Below, piece by piece: positions 14,301-27,797 of a stretch of DNA of 64,000 bases. The position numbers and the translations under genes were made by a program. Numbering within the stretch: the first letter of the stretch is position 1; each line of letters opens with the position of its first letter. Below the pieces are notes generated by a model, which was given only the letters and a program-made list of their open reading frames with translations, was not told the origin of the DNA and searched no databases. Source of the DNA: Lineus longissimus (lineage: Eukaryota > Nemertea > Pilidiophora > Heteronemertea > Lineidae); the NCBI RefSeq assembly GCF_910592395.1, contig NC_088322.1, forward strand, positions 12,831,431-12,895,430, in the 5' to 3' direction.

Positions 14301-15951
14301 TCATATAATTAAGGTAAAACAGCAATTCCCACACAGTGGTTAAAGTGCAAGATGTATGCTGTAGTGGACCCAAAAATCGTCAAACCCCAAACCTCAATCG
14401 TCTAACGTTCTTAATTCAGGCAAGATGTATACTACAATTAACAGTGGAAAGAAAATAATCAAGACCTTCTCCGACTACATGATAACAATCTCCATAAAGC
14501 GGCGTACTACATTTTACTGGGTGAATATGATACTACCATGCGTCTTCATCTCCATCCTCGTGCTCATGACCTTCCTCATGCCCGCTGAAGCCGGGGAGAA
14601 GATTTCGTTCAGCGTCACTGTTCTGTTGGCATTTACTGTCTACCAGCTCATGATTGCGCAAGACCTACCAAAGTCGTCGCTGTCCACCCCATTGCTGAGT
14701 AAGTAACACTATGCAGCTATTTAGTGTTGCCTTCCTCCGCCCACTCGCTACTCGAGGTTATCACTAGCATTTGACCAGTGTCCATAACTAAGCGAACAAC
14801 CTGATCTACCCGTTTCTCTCGTTGTGAAAGTCTTTGACCAGTGTCCATCTCTAGGCGAGCAACCTGATCTGCCCGTTTCTCTCGATGAGAAAATCTGACG
14901 AGGAACCGTTGACAAACAGAAAGTTACAAAAAACCAATGAAAACGGTTGAGGAAAATGTGCTGAATCTTCAAGTCCTGGGTGAGAAAGTGTCGAATTCTG
15001 ACCCCAGAAAAAAATGAAAGTGTCGATCGCCTGAGTAGGGAGGGCGTGAACCAGTATCTATATACGCCATTGTTAAGATTGGGCTCTGTAAAATTAGCCC
15101 TGCCTTATGATATATATTATTGAAATAACATTAAACTGAATGGCCAATAAAAACCAGTCGATCGTACTTTATCTGTAATTGTCGCATATCATCATAATCA
15201 TTGCCACATGTCTTATGTTCTTTCAGCATGCTTTCTTAGCAAGCACTGTTTTCAGTGTTAGGAAGTGTTAGAAGAGTGTTAGAAGAATGGTTTTGGGGAG
15301 AGTTTACAGCTTTGGGGTGGGAGGTATGGTACAGAGCCGAGCGTACAATACATGTATTGTTTTTTCCTTTCAGCCATCTACCTCACAATGTTGATTGCAC
15401 TCTCAGCATTTGCAGTATTTTTGTCGATATTAGTGCTGAACATCCACCATCAGGATCCTGACAAACCGCTGCCCAAGTGGTTACGAAAAGTTGTATTTGG
15501 GTGCCTTGCCAAGGTTACGTGCAGGGGAAGACAGGTCAGAGACCTCGGATTGGACACAAAGAAAATTATGGTCCACCCGATGGACTACCCTTTGAATGAT
15601 CTTGCTTTGGCGACTGTCACTGGCGGTAAGGTCGGTAACAAGGACGAAATCGCAAGAATAGGAGGCAGTAAACTAGATCTCCATCAGCCCCCTCATTACG
15701 TTGTGCCGGCGTGTGAGTTTGTGAAGGGGCCAAACGGGGCTACGCAAGCCGAAAGTGGAGTCGAGGGGAAATACGGCCAGGCTTGGAAACTGTCTGCGGA
15801 GATCCTCGACCGTATTTTCCTGATTCTATACCTAATTGTCACCGTCTCGGCATTCCTGTATTTCCTGATCCTCTGCCCTATGATGTACGAAAGCACTCAT
15901 CGTCTAGTTCATGGGAACAACACAGAGAAACATGTGTTGCCTGAACCGTAA
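11357..15951 (+). CDS. Nicotinic acetylcholine receptor-like Cys-loop channel subunit, 7 exons
   Basis: The exons are 11357-11441, 12364-12497, 13053-13097, 13551-13660, 13905-14194, 14420-14698 and 15374-15951. They total 1,521 nt and encode 506 residues, all with GT..AG borders and matching phases. Exons 3 and 4 are 45 and 110 bp, the lengths typical of nicotinic receptor genes. Residues 1-23 are a signal peptide. The extracellular domain carries YNPLARPV and a canonical Cys-loop (Cys161, 13 residues, Cys175, with FPFD inside). M1 is about 253-275, M2 about 282-303 after a GEK motif (280-282), M3 about 316-340 and M4 about 458-483, with a 117-residue M3-M4 loop. GEK with Glu at -1' and Leu at 9' indicates a cation channel. 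The vicinal cysteines of alpha subunits are absent, and the aromatic residues expected in loops A, B and D are replaced, so acetylcholine binding by this subunit alone is doubtful. A potential N-glycosylation site, NDS, lies at residue 30. It is a plasma-membrane subunit of a pentamer. Confidence 0.95.
13724..13750 (+). repeat. (CAGC)n microsatellite in receptor intron 4
   Basis: Six perfect CAGC units plus CAG lie between receptor exons 4 and 5. The flanks on both sides (13681-13720, 13767-13795) hold degenerate CAGCC/CCGGCC copies, so the array was probably longer or is mutating outward. Confidence 0.9.
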
Positions 15952-16122
15952 GAGTCCGATTGTGATGCAATCATATCAATGCAAAGATATAGATTTGTTC
16001 AACATCAATATTGAGTGCAGTGTCATTTCTTTTTGACTACATGTGTGGGTCAATGTGTGAGTGTGAGCAAATTTACTAAATACCCTTCCTGTACAATGCT
16101 CCTGTTCTTAGCTAGTTTAGGA

Positions 16123-16128
16123 AATAAA
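16123..16128 (+). terminator. Polyadenylation signal AATAAA of the Cys-loop receptor gene
   Basis: A canonical AATAAA lies about 170 bp after the TAA stop at 15949-15951, in sequence with no other coding signal. This fits a short 3' UTR for the receptor transcript. Confidence 0.6.
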
Positions 16129-19100
16129 GTAAGGCACTAGAAACTAATGATATCATCGGATGACGTTGGTTATTTTTGGAATATATATAAGATTACACTG
16201 GCCTGTCTTTTCGTCTCATCCAAACATTTAACTAGGGAGTCTTCGCAAAGCCTCCGACGGCCAACGCGAATGCCTATTCCATTGTTCGACCTCGTATTCA
16301 GAAGGACGACCAGTGCGATAAACGTTCGTGTTGGTCTTTTGGGGTCTTCGCGAAAACTTCCCAGCATGTTTCCTCTAAGTAGGTTCGTGTAGCGCCATAA
16401 CTGTTAATAGCCAAGACTGTGGCAGCCAAGTCATTCCCCGTTGCCCGGAGTAACTCTTTAGAAGCGCATCTACATAAAAGTACTTGCAACCAATTTGCCT
16501 CACTAATTGTCACCAGGAGTAGAACATTCCCGGCAATTAACCGTTGCCTTACGCTAGACGTTCCTCATGATGCTGATCAAGAAATGCTATATTTCTCTTG
16601 CGATAAAATTCTAATATGGTGGATTTTAACCTGATGCAATTTAATTTAATGGAAAACATGGGGGATACAAGTAACAGCAGCAACACATGTTCTGTGAGAA
16701 ACATCATGCTATCTTGCAGTTGGAGATGACGCGTTGACATTGTCCTACTATCAGCCATTCAAAGCCTGCCTGTTAAGTTTAGGTAAACATTTCCACTGTG
16801 CGTTTAAAACTATTGCCTCACTGAAAGGCTGGCATTACAAATTTCGCTCAAAATGATATGTTTGCCAATCTGAGTTATATTATCATAAAATCAGCCTTTT
16901 CAGGGAAAAAGGTCTTTCAAGAGTGAAAGAGTCGATCAAATATATCTAAACATCAGAACCGAAATGACGTCCTATTTTAAGAAGTAGAATTCTTCATCTA
17001 CATTGTGTTGTAGAGGCGTCTATAATCGACCAAGCACGGGTATCCGATTTATATACTGGCGGGCTCTTAATACACCATACAAATTTCAGAATCATCACAT
17101 TGAATTCTGAGAGTAAAACCATCTCATTACAAATATGCCTCTCAAACTGATTAAAAGTATTCAAATTGATCCATATTAACGTCTTTGACGTTAAATAAAA
17201 GGGCTGCGTTCAGTTCAGTAGCCATGCGTTAGATGCATTTCGATTAGTTTTAAATAAATTCCGCATGCAATGTGCGTTACCCTTTTTGATATATTTCAAT
17301 ATATGAATGAAAAGTCTGTTTGACTTTGGTAGAAGTGACGCGCTGGCAACGGAATATATTGCTTATTCATAGCAGTTGACTCATAAAATAATGTACGAAA
17401 AGAATCTACGGCCACTGATCACTTTCTAGTCATATCTCTAAATCGGACACTTTCACTCTCTTTAATTGCCAAACACGTTTGCCTACGTGTAACAGAACCA
17501 ATCACTTGGTTGTCAAAGACGTACGGGTACTTGTTGCCCTAGTTCTGCTACAGTCTTTTTGATGCCAAGTCGAGAGTTCTTGGGGAGCTAGCCGCTGATA
17601 GTACTGATCGATTAAAACCAACATTGCCATGTTCGTGTGATGGACGAGACACTGCAGGGTTGTGAACCGTAGGCCTTCAGGTTTCGAAACAAAAGTACCG
17701 ATGCCCATCGAAATCCGCATTTAATGGGAATAGGCGGACTTCTTTGCAAACTCGGGCCATTTCAGCAAATAACATGCTACTAAGACGGTTTACTGTACTT
17801 AAATGTGAGTACAACGTCTTAATGAACGCGTTAAAACAGAAGCTGATTACATTACATTGCTCCTGTTGTCTTTTTCGAATGAGTAACAAGATGGCTTTTT
17901 CAATTTTGGGCTGAAGGCAAATTTCGCTGACGTCAAAGTTTTGTAATATCAACTGGAATGTTACTTGTGACCGCTTATGCCGAGAGCTATCGCAGCAGCT
18001 GGCGATGTACAGACAATGAAATAGAGGAGGCAGATTTTTATGAAATGAAATTGTCAAGGATAGGGTTGATTTGAATACAAACCAGCCAAGAGAGACACAT
18101 TGAAGTTTATTTAATAATAGATAACAATTTACCGGATGGCCTGTGAATTATTCATGTTATCGCAGTATCCGGCGTTGCTGTTTCACATAAGAATAGTAGC
18201 GACATGATGAAATAAATATGCCGCTCATGGATTCAGGGAACAATGATGCTGATTGATCCACCACCATTTTAAATTGAGGTGCAATTTAAAATGTCTAGCG
18301 AATCAATCAAAATCATATGCGGGAAGATGTATTTACTACCGAACTGAAACCATAAACGTAATCGAGTTGTTTGAGATATACACGATACCAACTATATCTT
18401 CTATTTGGTAGGCGGATAATTTCATGGTGCAGACAACCAGTTTACATTTTCAACCATATTCGTGTCAACCGTATAAACTGTCATTATGGTCGATATTTGA
18501 AGCTCGTTAGACTTATCGCTATGAAGTAAAACATAACGCCACATTGGTGAAAGACTTGCACATAACAACTTGGCCCTGGATGACCACACTACTCTGGTCA
18601 CGTTTATTCAGCTATCATCTGATCATAACGACAATATGACTGTGTATGACTTTTCATCCCATTACACCTAATCAAACGAGGTATCTTTTCGATGACCATA
18701 TGGTTATTGATGTCGGACAACCCGAACAAAGCTGCTTCACAATGATGAGGGTTGTTTGGCTGGCACGTGAGGTGATCGAGGAAATCACGGTTTTATCAGG
18801 GAGATAAAAGGGCACATATTGACTGATCATGCTAATGGCACAATTTAATATCAAAGAAGAGCGTTTGAGAGCAGGTTTGTTGAGAAAACATACACTCTGC
18901 TCATCATCACGCGGAGAAAATAAACAAGTGCCGGTCAGTCTTGAGCACGACACCCATGAACCCGGTCCATATATGTGCATCTTCGCGGTGAATTATGGTT
19001 TATTAGTAGTTTGATGACACTATTTTCACATTTCGCAAGGACGTGCCAATGTGCAAGTGATCATAGACCAATGAAGAGTATGACAGGGCAACGAATGATG

Positions 19101-20909
19101 ATGATGTTATATATGTAGTAGCGTAATTAACGTCAGTTTGCAACTTAAGTCATGTTTATTTTGTCATTAAACTCGGCCAGTTCTACTGCTTTCGGTGACG
19201 CAGTGATTGCTACGATATTCATACTAGGTTCCCTTTTCTTGATTTGACCGCAGCCATATCTCGAGGATTGTCAATTCAGCATGCAATTTCACATAAGGGC
19301 TTCGGGCAAAATATACTCCTCCTGGGGCAGAGGTGAATAAATCAATAATGGGGAGACTGGTATAATCTAGTACAGATCATAATGCGATCATATTTAACTC
19401 GAAATCAGCCGTAAGTCAGAATTCAAGCAGGAAAGGGTATCATTGCCAAACCTTTAGTGTTGCCTCCTGTTTTCGAGTAGGCCAAAATATTAAGCATAGT
19501 CTAAATGAAGACTTTTACCACCTCTCTTCCCGTGGCACTGTCATTGTCACGACCCGATTGCAGCGGTTTTGCGAGGATCGTCAGTAATCCATGATGTTAT
19601 CTCTCAGAAGGCGACCTTGCGGCCAGAATACCATCTCCGGTCATGGGTGAATAAAGGCAATAATGTGAAATCAAATGAAATCTATCACATGGCTGAAGAC
19701 AATATGGAACTACGACGATAATGATGTGATCATATGTAACTCGCGACCTGCTGCCAATCTATGTAAGGAGGAATTTTGAAACTTGAAACGGTATATTCTA
19801 TTATCGTCAGCCCTTTCAACTCGTATCATAGATTCTGAAGTTATCCTGAATATATTGCTTTTCCTTGTTAAATTGTATAGCAAATGTAGCCACTAATGGA
19901 AAACAATTTTTACATTTCCATTTTGGATGAAACCGATAAAGCCGAAATATCCTAAGGCGTCGTTGTCATTATCTTATATTCGAACGTCCATTATCTGGGA
20001 AAAGGTACAACAACGGCAAGTGAGATAGAACAAAAGCACGAATCAGGAAAAAGAACCTGTCATAAAAAAATGAGGATATTTGACGGAAGTTCGATATCGC
20101 CATGTCGTGCTAAAAGCCTTCACGTCTATTTCACTATTTCGTTATTTGAAATAGGAAATGGATTTTGCATCAAGAAAATGCAAATTCTGCTTTTTAAAGG
20201 TTTCATAATGGCTTGTCGAAGCTTGAACGTGGAAAAAAACCTATTTAATACTGAGGAAATGATAATACCCGCGGGAATTTTGACGATTGACTATCTTTGT
20301 TTGATCTGAGGTTGACTTTGCTGCGGATTACAAAGATTAGGCCGATAGGCTACTCCGATCAGGATCGGTGGAGAATTTTAATACTTTTTTTTCGCAGCAG
20401 AAAGGCAAACGGTAATGTTTTTAGCTTGAAGGAGGATTGAGAGAGGATTTTTTTAAAAGGGAATTAAAAAGATAGCGGTAAGCGATGCAATGTGCAACAA
20501 TTATGTCTTGGTGCAAAAGGTTTTGGTTTCCAATCACACAAGGACTACATCCTACATGGGTAGCTAGCTTTGTCACCTGCTACCTACAACTTTGATAAAA
20601 TTGACAATAAAATTTCTCCGGGACACTTCTGTATAATCTGTTCTTATTACCTCGCAACTGAACTTGATTGCAACGTCAATGGATCATTCTGCTGTACCTC
20701 AAAAGTACCACCTTTATCGCATGTGCACGTATACCTCATATATGCATTATTTTGATACTGTCGTGTCTCGCGGATAAAGAGTATGCACGAACGAATGAGA
20801 CATGACCGTGTATTTTACGGCAACATCATCAATGTAAGCTTACAGATAAGGTAGGAAAGCACCAGCAACTAGGTATTCCGTCATGATTGAGAATCGTGCA
20901 TGTCCTGAG

Positions 20910-21104
20910 ATGCGATCGTTAATTCTTGTTATCTGTTTGCTGGTGCAAGTCATCTTCTGTCGTGTTCATGGTGATACCTGCCGCAGTTTCGCCAGTATAT
21001 TATACCATTTTACGCCAATACGGCCATTTACGGATACTAGGAGGAAGTATTTGAAAGAAGATATGCGTCACACTGACAAATGTCTCCATTGCAAGCACTT
21101 TTAG
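20910..21104 (+). CDS. Candidate small secreted peptide ORF (64 residues)
   Basis: The ATG at 20910 opens a 64-residue frame ending at TAG (21102-21104). Residues 4-17 are strongly hydrophobic (LILVICLLVQVIFC), with a plausible signal cleavage after V-H-G at residue 21. The remaining 43 residues contain three cysteines (24, 58, 61), a basic RRK at 44-46 and a C-terminal CLHCKHF. An odd number of cysteines and no nearby AATAAA weaken the case. An upstream in-frame ATG at 20883 would place a charged segment before the hydrophobic core. It could instead be a signal-peptide exon running into an intron I failed to place. No family is recognised. Confidence 0.28.
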   Translation: MRSLILVICLLVQVIFCRVHGDTCRSFASILYHFTPIRPFTDTRRKYLKEDMRHTDKCLHCKHF

Positions 21105-22168
21105 TGCGCCCACTGCGCACTTTAGTGAGGAAATCTTCGCACATCTTCGAAATCTATGAATTTGATATTAGCTAACTTCTGACTTGAATACTTGAATATG
21201 AGAACTTAGATGAATGTAAATTCCGCTATGCCCGATCCAAATAACTTTCGTCAAGGCGAGTTTCAGTTACCGCGCTTAATGGTCTGATTTCACCACAACT
21301 GTTTACCTGAACATGCGGTTTTGCCCTATCACATGTTATTTGGTCGGGTCAAGCAATAACTTGCGTCCGAAATTTATCTATTGGCTGTGAAAGCCGCATT
21401 TTCAGCGGTTTCCAGTATTCATCATTGACCTTGGGCTATTCATCTTCAATTAACTCCGATCGACACGAGCCGGAGACCTCAGGCGGGCAGTTAAGCTTGG
21501 GGGATTGTCGGACATGCACCTCTCCTCGCCTAAGTTGTAAACCATTTATCAACTGTCTGTTCGCCCGAGATTTGATAATATCGCAATTTGCGGGCCGTCA
21601 CCTCATTGACAGACTGTCATATGCCCACCGCGAGAAACAACTGAAGGTTATGCTGGAAAGGAAATTACCTTTCTCATATAAACAAGGCTTGAAAGGACGG
21701 GCCCAAACGACTCATTTGACAGGTGAGATTTTCAGGATGATTTGATGATGGTATCAAGATGCATTGTTGTTTAAGACATGCTGGGAGCTTTTTGATTTCG
21801 TGTTAAAAAGCCTTTCTCATAAAACCACGGTAGTCCTTAAGTCTGAGTAAAATGTGATGCCCCGCAATACAAAACAACTTATATGCAACCTTCTCCCTAC
21901 AGATCCCTTTCTGCACGATAATAACATTTCCATCGCTATCGATCCATTGGCCAAACTCGTGAAACTCAAAAATATACGCTGAATATCGTGATGCAAGCCT
22001 AAATACGACTTGGAATATTGGGCCCCCAACAAAATCGTTCTTTTTACGGCGGACGGACATTTGTGATATTTCCCGCAGGTGTTACCATGGCGGTCTGTGG
22101 TTTATGTGTTAAACTACAGGCAGGCACTTAGCTCGCTTCCGTAAGCAAGTCATAGAATTATTAAGTAA

Positions 22169-22183
22169 CCCCCCCCCCCCCCC
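22169..22183 (+). repeat. Poly-C run (15 bp)
   Basis: Fifteen consecutive C. A matching 13 bp poly-G run preceded by GGGGA lies at 24930-24942. Both are prone to length variation and sequencing error. Confidence 0.9.
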
Positions 22184-25100
22184 ACCTTGGTATGAGTTTT
22201 CTGAACCTGTTGGAAACGGAGGCCATACATTCGGTTTGCTTCTGCGGTTAGAATAACATTTGCTGAAACAGTTGCCTCGTCTCAGGTGTTTTACGGTGAC
22301 ACCAGGCAACAGCTGATTTTACTCATTAGTCCATAGGCCCCGATAAAGGCGATGATTGATGAATGAATATCGTAAATTGCCGACAACTAACTACCGTTAG
22401 TGGATATTATTGGTGAGGAGAGAGAGCTATTCATCAATGGAAACCACGGGGCCTGCGTCTGGCTCCTGAATTTTTACAATGCGGTTGGGAGAATAGAAGG
22501 AACATTGCAGAGACGCGGGATGTGTTCTATTGATTGGAAAAAAAGACCGTTTACATCATCTGAAGTAGTATCAATATTGCTCAATTGCCACATAATATAT
22601 ATCTACCAGAAAAAATGCTGTCATCACCTATGCAAACTATTACGTATTGTTTGGTGATAGAATCAAGTCCAATGTGGTACATTCAAACTCAGAGTAACCA
22701 GTCTCGTTACTCTAAGATTCAAGGGATACTTAAATGGCGAAGATCATAGTAATAGTGCGCATATTTTCTGCATTATCATTTCGGTACGAATTTTCCCAAG
22801 ATATCGTATTTATGTCTATAACCGATATGCTTAAATACCTGCCCCTTACCAAATGTTGTTTGCGAAAATACGCTCAGCTATGCAGTATCGTTATGAGAGA
22901 CCTGCATAGTTTCCGAAATATTCGTCGGCCTATATTTTTGTTTTCTTTGGCAAAAAAAACAAACATTTACAGTAGCCCATGCCTATATTATATGCAAGCA
23001 GGCTGATCCTTGAAGTAACGCGTCAAACCATTGAGGAACTGTTCAGCCTCAGTATAACTGATCACATTCCACTATGTTTCATTCCGGAAATGAGCGATTA
23101 AAATTGAGGTGAATTGAGTGAGCCTCGTGTTGAAAATTCAAGTGACATGTTTCTCCTTGTTGCTAGTCAGAAATCACTCTCTGTGTCATCTTGAGATCAG
23201 TTTTCGCATAAGATTTAAAAAAAATTGTGCCATTGTGGCATTCATTGTCATTATTATTTATCATTATCATAAAACACCGCACTGCTATTTTAAATTTTAT
23301 CGATAAAGCACTGACTGAGTTGAAAAATTGTAAAATACGTAACATATTTGTACCATGCTCACCTGTTGCAGAACATTTTTGAAAAATGTTTACATTCCAA
23401 AACAATCGATAGTTTTTCAGTTTGAAAGGTTTTGAGTGGCTTCAACCTTCGGAAAAAAACTTTCATTCACATTAGTTCATCGCTCTCCACGTCATTTGTT
23501 TCAAATGCTTTTTCCCCAGAAATCGATTTACTGGTTAATAAATAATGGTGTTTGTTTTACTACTTCAGCATCTATTGCATGGCCCTCTCCCAATTATTGA
23601 TCGTTCGTAACTACTCGCAGGGCCTAGGTTATAGTAAGCTTCCAACGAAATGAAAATAATGAAATGACAGCTTTCGATGAAACGATAGAGAGGAAGAGTT
23701 CGATTGCTAAAATACCATATACTCAGTTATATGTGTATAATTGTAAAGAACACAGACCGAAGAGACCTTCCTTTTGGGGAGTCTTTCCTTTTTAGGCTTA
23801 TATGTTGATGATGGTACCATTTCCAAAACCTAAGGTTGCCTGACTGCTGTTTTTGGATTTTGAAACTTTAACCTCAGTCAGGCACATTAATATATGGAGT
23901 ATAACCTTGCTGTATCAAATGTGGTTCCGTCGGCACGTGGCTTACAATGACCTGTGAGTAAACTGTGTGTCCTCTGTATAGCCAATATAGGTGAATAACT
24001 GATCCCCACTTCTTTTTTTTCACGGCTAATCGACATGATCGATGGCTCGATGGAGGGTATTGGCTGCTGCGGTCAATTAGCAACATTTCTGAATAGTTTT
24101 CACACTAATAGTGAAGAAAAAAGAAGACATGCGTATGCTCGTAGTTACTTTTGACTAAGATACCACACCTGTAAGTCTCTTAAATGAATGATCCCACTTT
24201 AAGTAACACTCCTCACTGGAAATGGTGGAAATAATTGTTTTATAGCTCCCAGCAAATAGACCTCGCCCTGGTAGACACACTCTTCCTGGTAGATACAACC
24301 TCGTCCGCAGTTAGGCCTATCTTGCCGTACATGAGACATGTAGCCGCTTGTAACAAGATTTGCGAACCAGGCTTAATAAATACGACATCTTGCGCTTGCA
24401 AAAGCTATCATTATGTTGCCTATCTGGCAATAGCTAGCAACTAACCCCTGTATTCCATTTAAAATGTGTGTTTTTTTTGGTCCGAGTAAGAATCACTGTT
24501 CATTTCGAAGTGAACAGCCAAGTTGTCTTTCAACAGGAGCCCGGGATCGCTCACCACGTTCATCACTGCTGGAGCTGAGCTGTATTCTAGCAGTGTGGAT
24601 GCGATGAGAACCTAGCAACATGTGAAATCCCGCTTACTCCTCAAACATACAGAGATCCGAAAGTTGTGCTTTTGATATTTTCAATAAAGCTCAAAATATG
24701 CCAAATAATACTCTGATTTCGTAATACCTACCGGGAAATCAGAGGCAACATGGGCAACAAAATGGCCCATCATTTCGAGAGAAAAAAGGTCTTGATTGGG
24801 ACACAAATGGTTGGGTCATGACTTATGTTTTCCCCTGAGGGTTGTCATTGGTAAAAAACAGGGTTGACTGGCTTACATAGGTTTGGATTTGTTCGCGAGT
24901 ACAGAATTGCCAGGATTTATTTAAGGGGAGGGGGGGGGGGGGAGTTTTTCTTTCAAGCCCGCAGACGAACACAGTTTTCGAATGAATTTCAGTTGAATTT
25001 CAAATTGGATCAATTGAATTTGAGCATCAAATTCGGCAAACCAAATGTGTCATGTATTTTGAAACCAACCCGATATTAAATCAAAGAACTTGTTGGCGTT

Positions 25101-27570
25101 GATACCAGAGCAGTAATGATGAGAACAATTAACTTCAATGTGACAGTACATAATATATACGAGGTACCTTTGTTCTGAAAGGCAGTGATTTATCGAGTTA
25201 TTATAGTTTTAGATCAGATCAGAGCAGATCACTGTCACTGTCGCGAATACCCAATCCTTGGTCCCTAAACATGATGAGATCCAGGTCGCCGGCATGAAGA
25301 CTGTCTCGTGATAAAAACGGATTCAGTGGGTGCGCTGGTAGGCGAAATAAAAACGGCTCGTCCACATTATAAGGAGAAAATCACCTTAAGATGTTGGTTT
25401 AGGATCGGTTCGGAGCAGTTGAAGTACGAAAACCTGATTGGGTATCAGTAAAACACAGCCATTAATGGAGCGATCGATGAAGAACACCGTGACAAAACTG
25501 TCGCTGAACATGAGATGTAGGTGCGCTCAACTTGCACATTGGTTGCGTTTAATTGTTGTCAAGTTATTTAGTTTATTGGCGGATGCAGTTTTTCTATGCA
25601 TACAAGAATGAGGAAGGAGCGCGTGCCAATCAAATGAAAATAAAAAATGATGGAGAAAGCCAGATCCAATACAATCTTGACAAGGCATCACTTGCACGAG
25701 ACATAACCGAGTAGTAACTGGCTTATCAAATATCATAAGAAGTCAATCAAAGTCCTTGCAAACAAATTCAGTCTTCATAATTTAACTACGAACATCTCAA
25801 TACGTGATCGACCTGCCATCACTCAGCAATCTCGGCTATCGGCACACCATCGCCCCTTCTGACATCTCTGCCTTTACATGATCATCGACCCCAGGAAATT
25901 AATAATTGTCACAACTTTTTCATCCCATTGATCGCGATTACTTCTGTTCACATCAATCCTTTATGATTGGTCATAATCAATCATCGCGTAATTGATGTGT
26001 CAATCAAAGATTGGCTAAAAGCGAGGTTTTGAGACAACTGGACGTACGTATTCGTCTGTTCAAGATTTCAATCCGGTTTTCAAGTTCAGTGAATTATTAG
26101 GGTTAAATCAATTCCAAAATCACAGTAATTCATCGGGCAATTGATGTGTCTATCGAATCTCCCGATTATACACCGATTCTGAGAGAGCCTGATATAAAAA
26201 GCTTCGTCTCCGTCATATGTAATCCAAGCTGCAATAAAACGGTTGGATTTATACCAAACAAATCATAGAAACCAGCCTCCTAATTTAAAGTCAGGAAGGC
26301 ACGATGTTTTCCAAATAAAATATCAAAAGAAAGCATTTCCTTACCTTACACGACTCTCCGGAAACCCAATCCTATTACAAACTATTAAATTTAAACGTCA
26401 AGTCAGAGGTTCCTTTGCTTGATAAACAATGTCGAATGAATTCAGGTCCTTTGGAATGAATCGCTGATAATTCGAATGCTAGCTAAGAAACAATAAGGAG
26501 CACTTGAAAATCTCACAAGTTAAATTAAGTTACTTATTGCCAATGTTTCTGCTCATGTTTCAATGTGTCTTGCACTTTGATCTCAAACCGAATGCGCAAA
26601 TTGAAAGCTTTCGATGAAGTGACAAGGAACCTTGTAGCTCTTCAACCTTTTTGAAAGAAGAAAGCGTTTATCCCTCAGCGACCGATCATCTGCTCGTTTA
26701 TTAACCTTTTCACTGGTTGATGATGCTTGAGTCAAGGAACCAAGTGATCGACTTGAGCACTGGTAGCGCCGCAGTGCAGGCGATGGGAATCGAGCGCTGG
26801 AGCCTGGGGCCTGGATTACAAGAATGGCGCTGATGACAGCGAGGTCCCTTAAAAGCACCTCTACCCCTACTTACAATTGGGGATAAGGTCGTGCCAGTCA
26901 ATTGTTGAAAAGTATATATTACAAGATCTAATGTGGATGTCCGATGTGGACGATGTATTTGACTACTGGGAATTTAGTGCGTGGGTTCGTTATTATTAAG
27001 ACGGAATCTGTTGCATTGGGTTTGTACTGCCACACTTATTCTAAAATGATAATTCAACATGTGACCTTGCCGTGCTTTGCAGGCGACGACATTGCAATTA
27101 GAATGTTGAATCGGCGTGATAATCATTTGTCGTTGCCTTGCTGTTGCGTCACAACTCGGTCGCGTTCATAACCATCGTAAAACTTCCTTAAGGAATAGGT
27201 CAATGCACAGTGAAATAAACACAGGACAGAAACGTTTGTAGCGCGATTTACGCTCTTCGAACTGGCAAAAACCAGTAAATCCTTTAAATAATGAAGTATG
27301 GTGAATACAACGAAGTGGGCTGAACACTGTTAGCCCATGAAAAGATAATTACTGTCATGACTTCTGTTTTCGAATGCTGGACTGATACCAACAAAGAAAT
27401 AATGGTAATGTTTGGCGCAACTGTCTTTGGAAGTCAGTCATCAAATCGTAGGCCGCAGTGAAAACACGCATGATGTGGAGATTGGCCAAACTGCTCGTAT
27501 ATGCACCTTCTGCATGCTGTCAGGGCGATCGATATCGGCAAACATGGTGTAATTCTAGCGCCTGACTAAC

Positions 27571-27797
27571 CTCATCACTCAAGTTTGGAGGGCAAGGGTC
27601 GGATTCCGATACTTCCACTGAATATATTTTTGTCTTAAGCAACTTCTTCTCATCAGTCACTAACACCAATAGACTTCCTGGCGCCAAAATCATCCGCCGA
27701 TTCCTACTGGTGTGAATTCCGATAAACATCTGGCCATTCACCCAATACGAGTGGGAATGGTACCTCGACCGCTGCAAAAAGTGAGTCCACTCATGCA
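27571..27797 (-). CDS. Candidate exon of a LamG/pentraxin-type (concanavalin-like) domain
   Basis: On the minus strand an open segment reads EWTHF, then YWVNG about 12 residues later, then RRMILAPGSLLVLV and a Cys-Pro-rich end. This order matches the C-terminal half of LamG/pentraxin-type domains (a WTHI..W strand, a YVNG strand and a PGG.LVLG.. strand). The donor GAG|GTTAGT at 27570 is reasonable. The acceptor is either AG at 27798-27799 (phase 1) or TTTTTGCAG at 27772-27774 (phase 0, which would drop the WTHF strand). No N-terminal half of the domain was found upstream on the minus strand. The Gly-rich and Gln/Asp residues of calcium-binding pentraxins are not visible. It may be one exon of a larger secreted gene, or a relic. 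Confidence 0.3.

Larger units (their letters stand above)
16200..27500. other. Long region with no convincing gene
   Basis: About 11 kb without a supported exon chain. It contains homopolymer runs (15 C at 22169-22183 and 13 G at 24930-24942). It also has one possible secreted small ORF (20910-21104, listed separately). An open plus-strand stretch ends at a good donor (ACAG|GTGAGA at about 21721), but I could not connect it to another exon. The rest is AT-rich sequence without recognisable repeats. Confidence 0.45.

Noticed and set aside
21425-21745. Plus-strand open stretch ending at a good donor (GTGAGA)
   Set aside because: No ATG before its middle, no clear acceptor, and no following exon in matching phase found.
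26583-26858. Minus-strand frame with a hydrophobic start and several Lys-Arg pairs, like a neuropeptide precursor
   Set aside because: It begins at GTG with no in-frame ATG before the hydrophobic part, and no acceptor or neighbouring exon could be supported.
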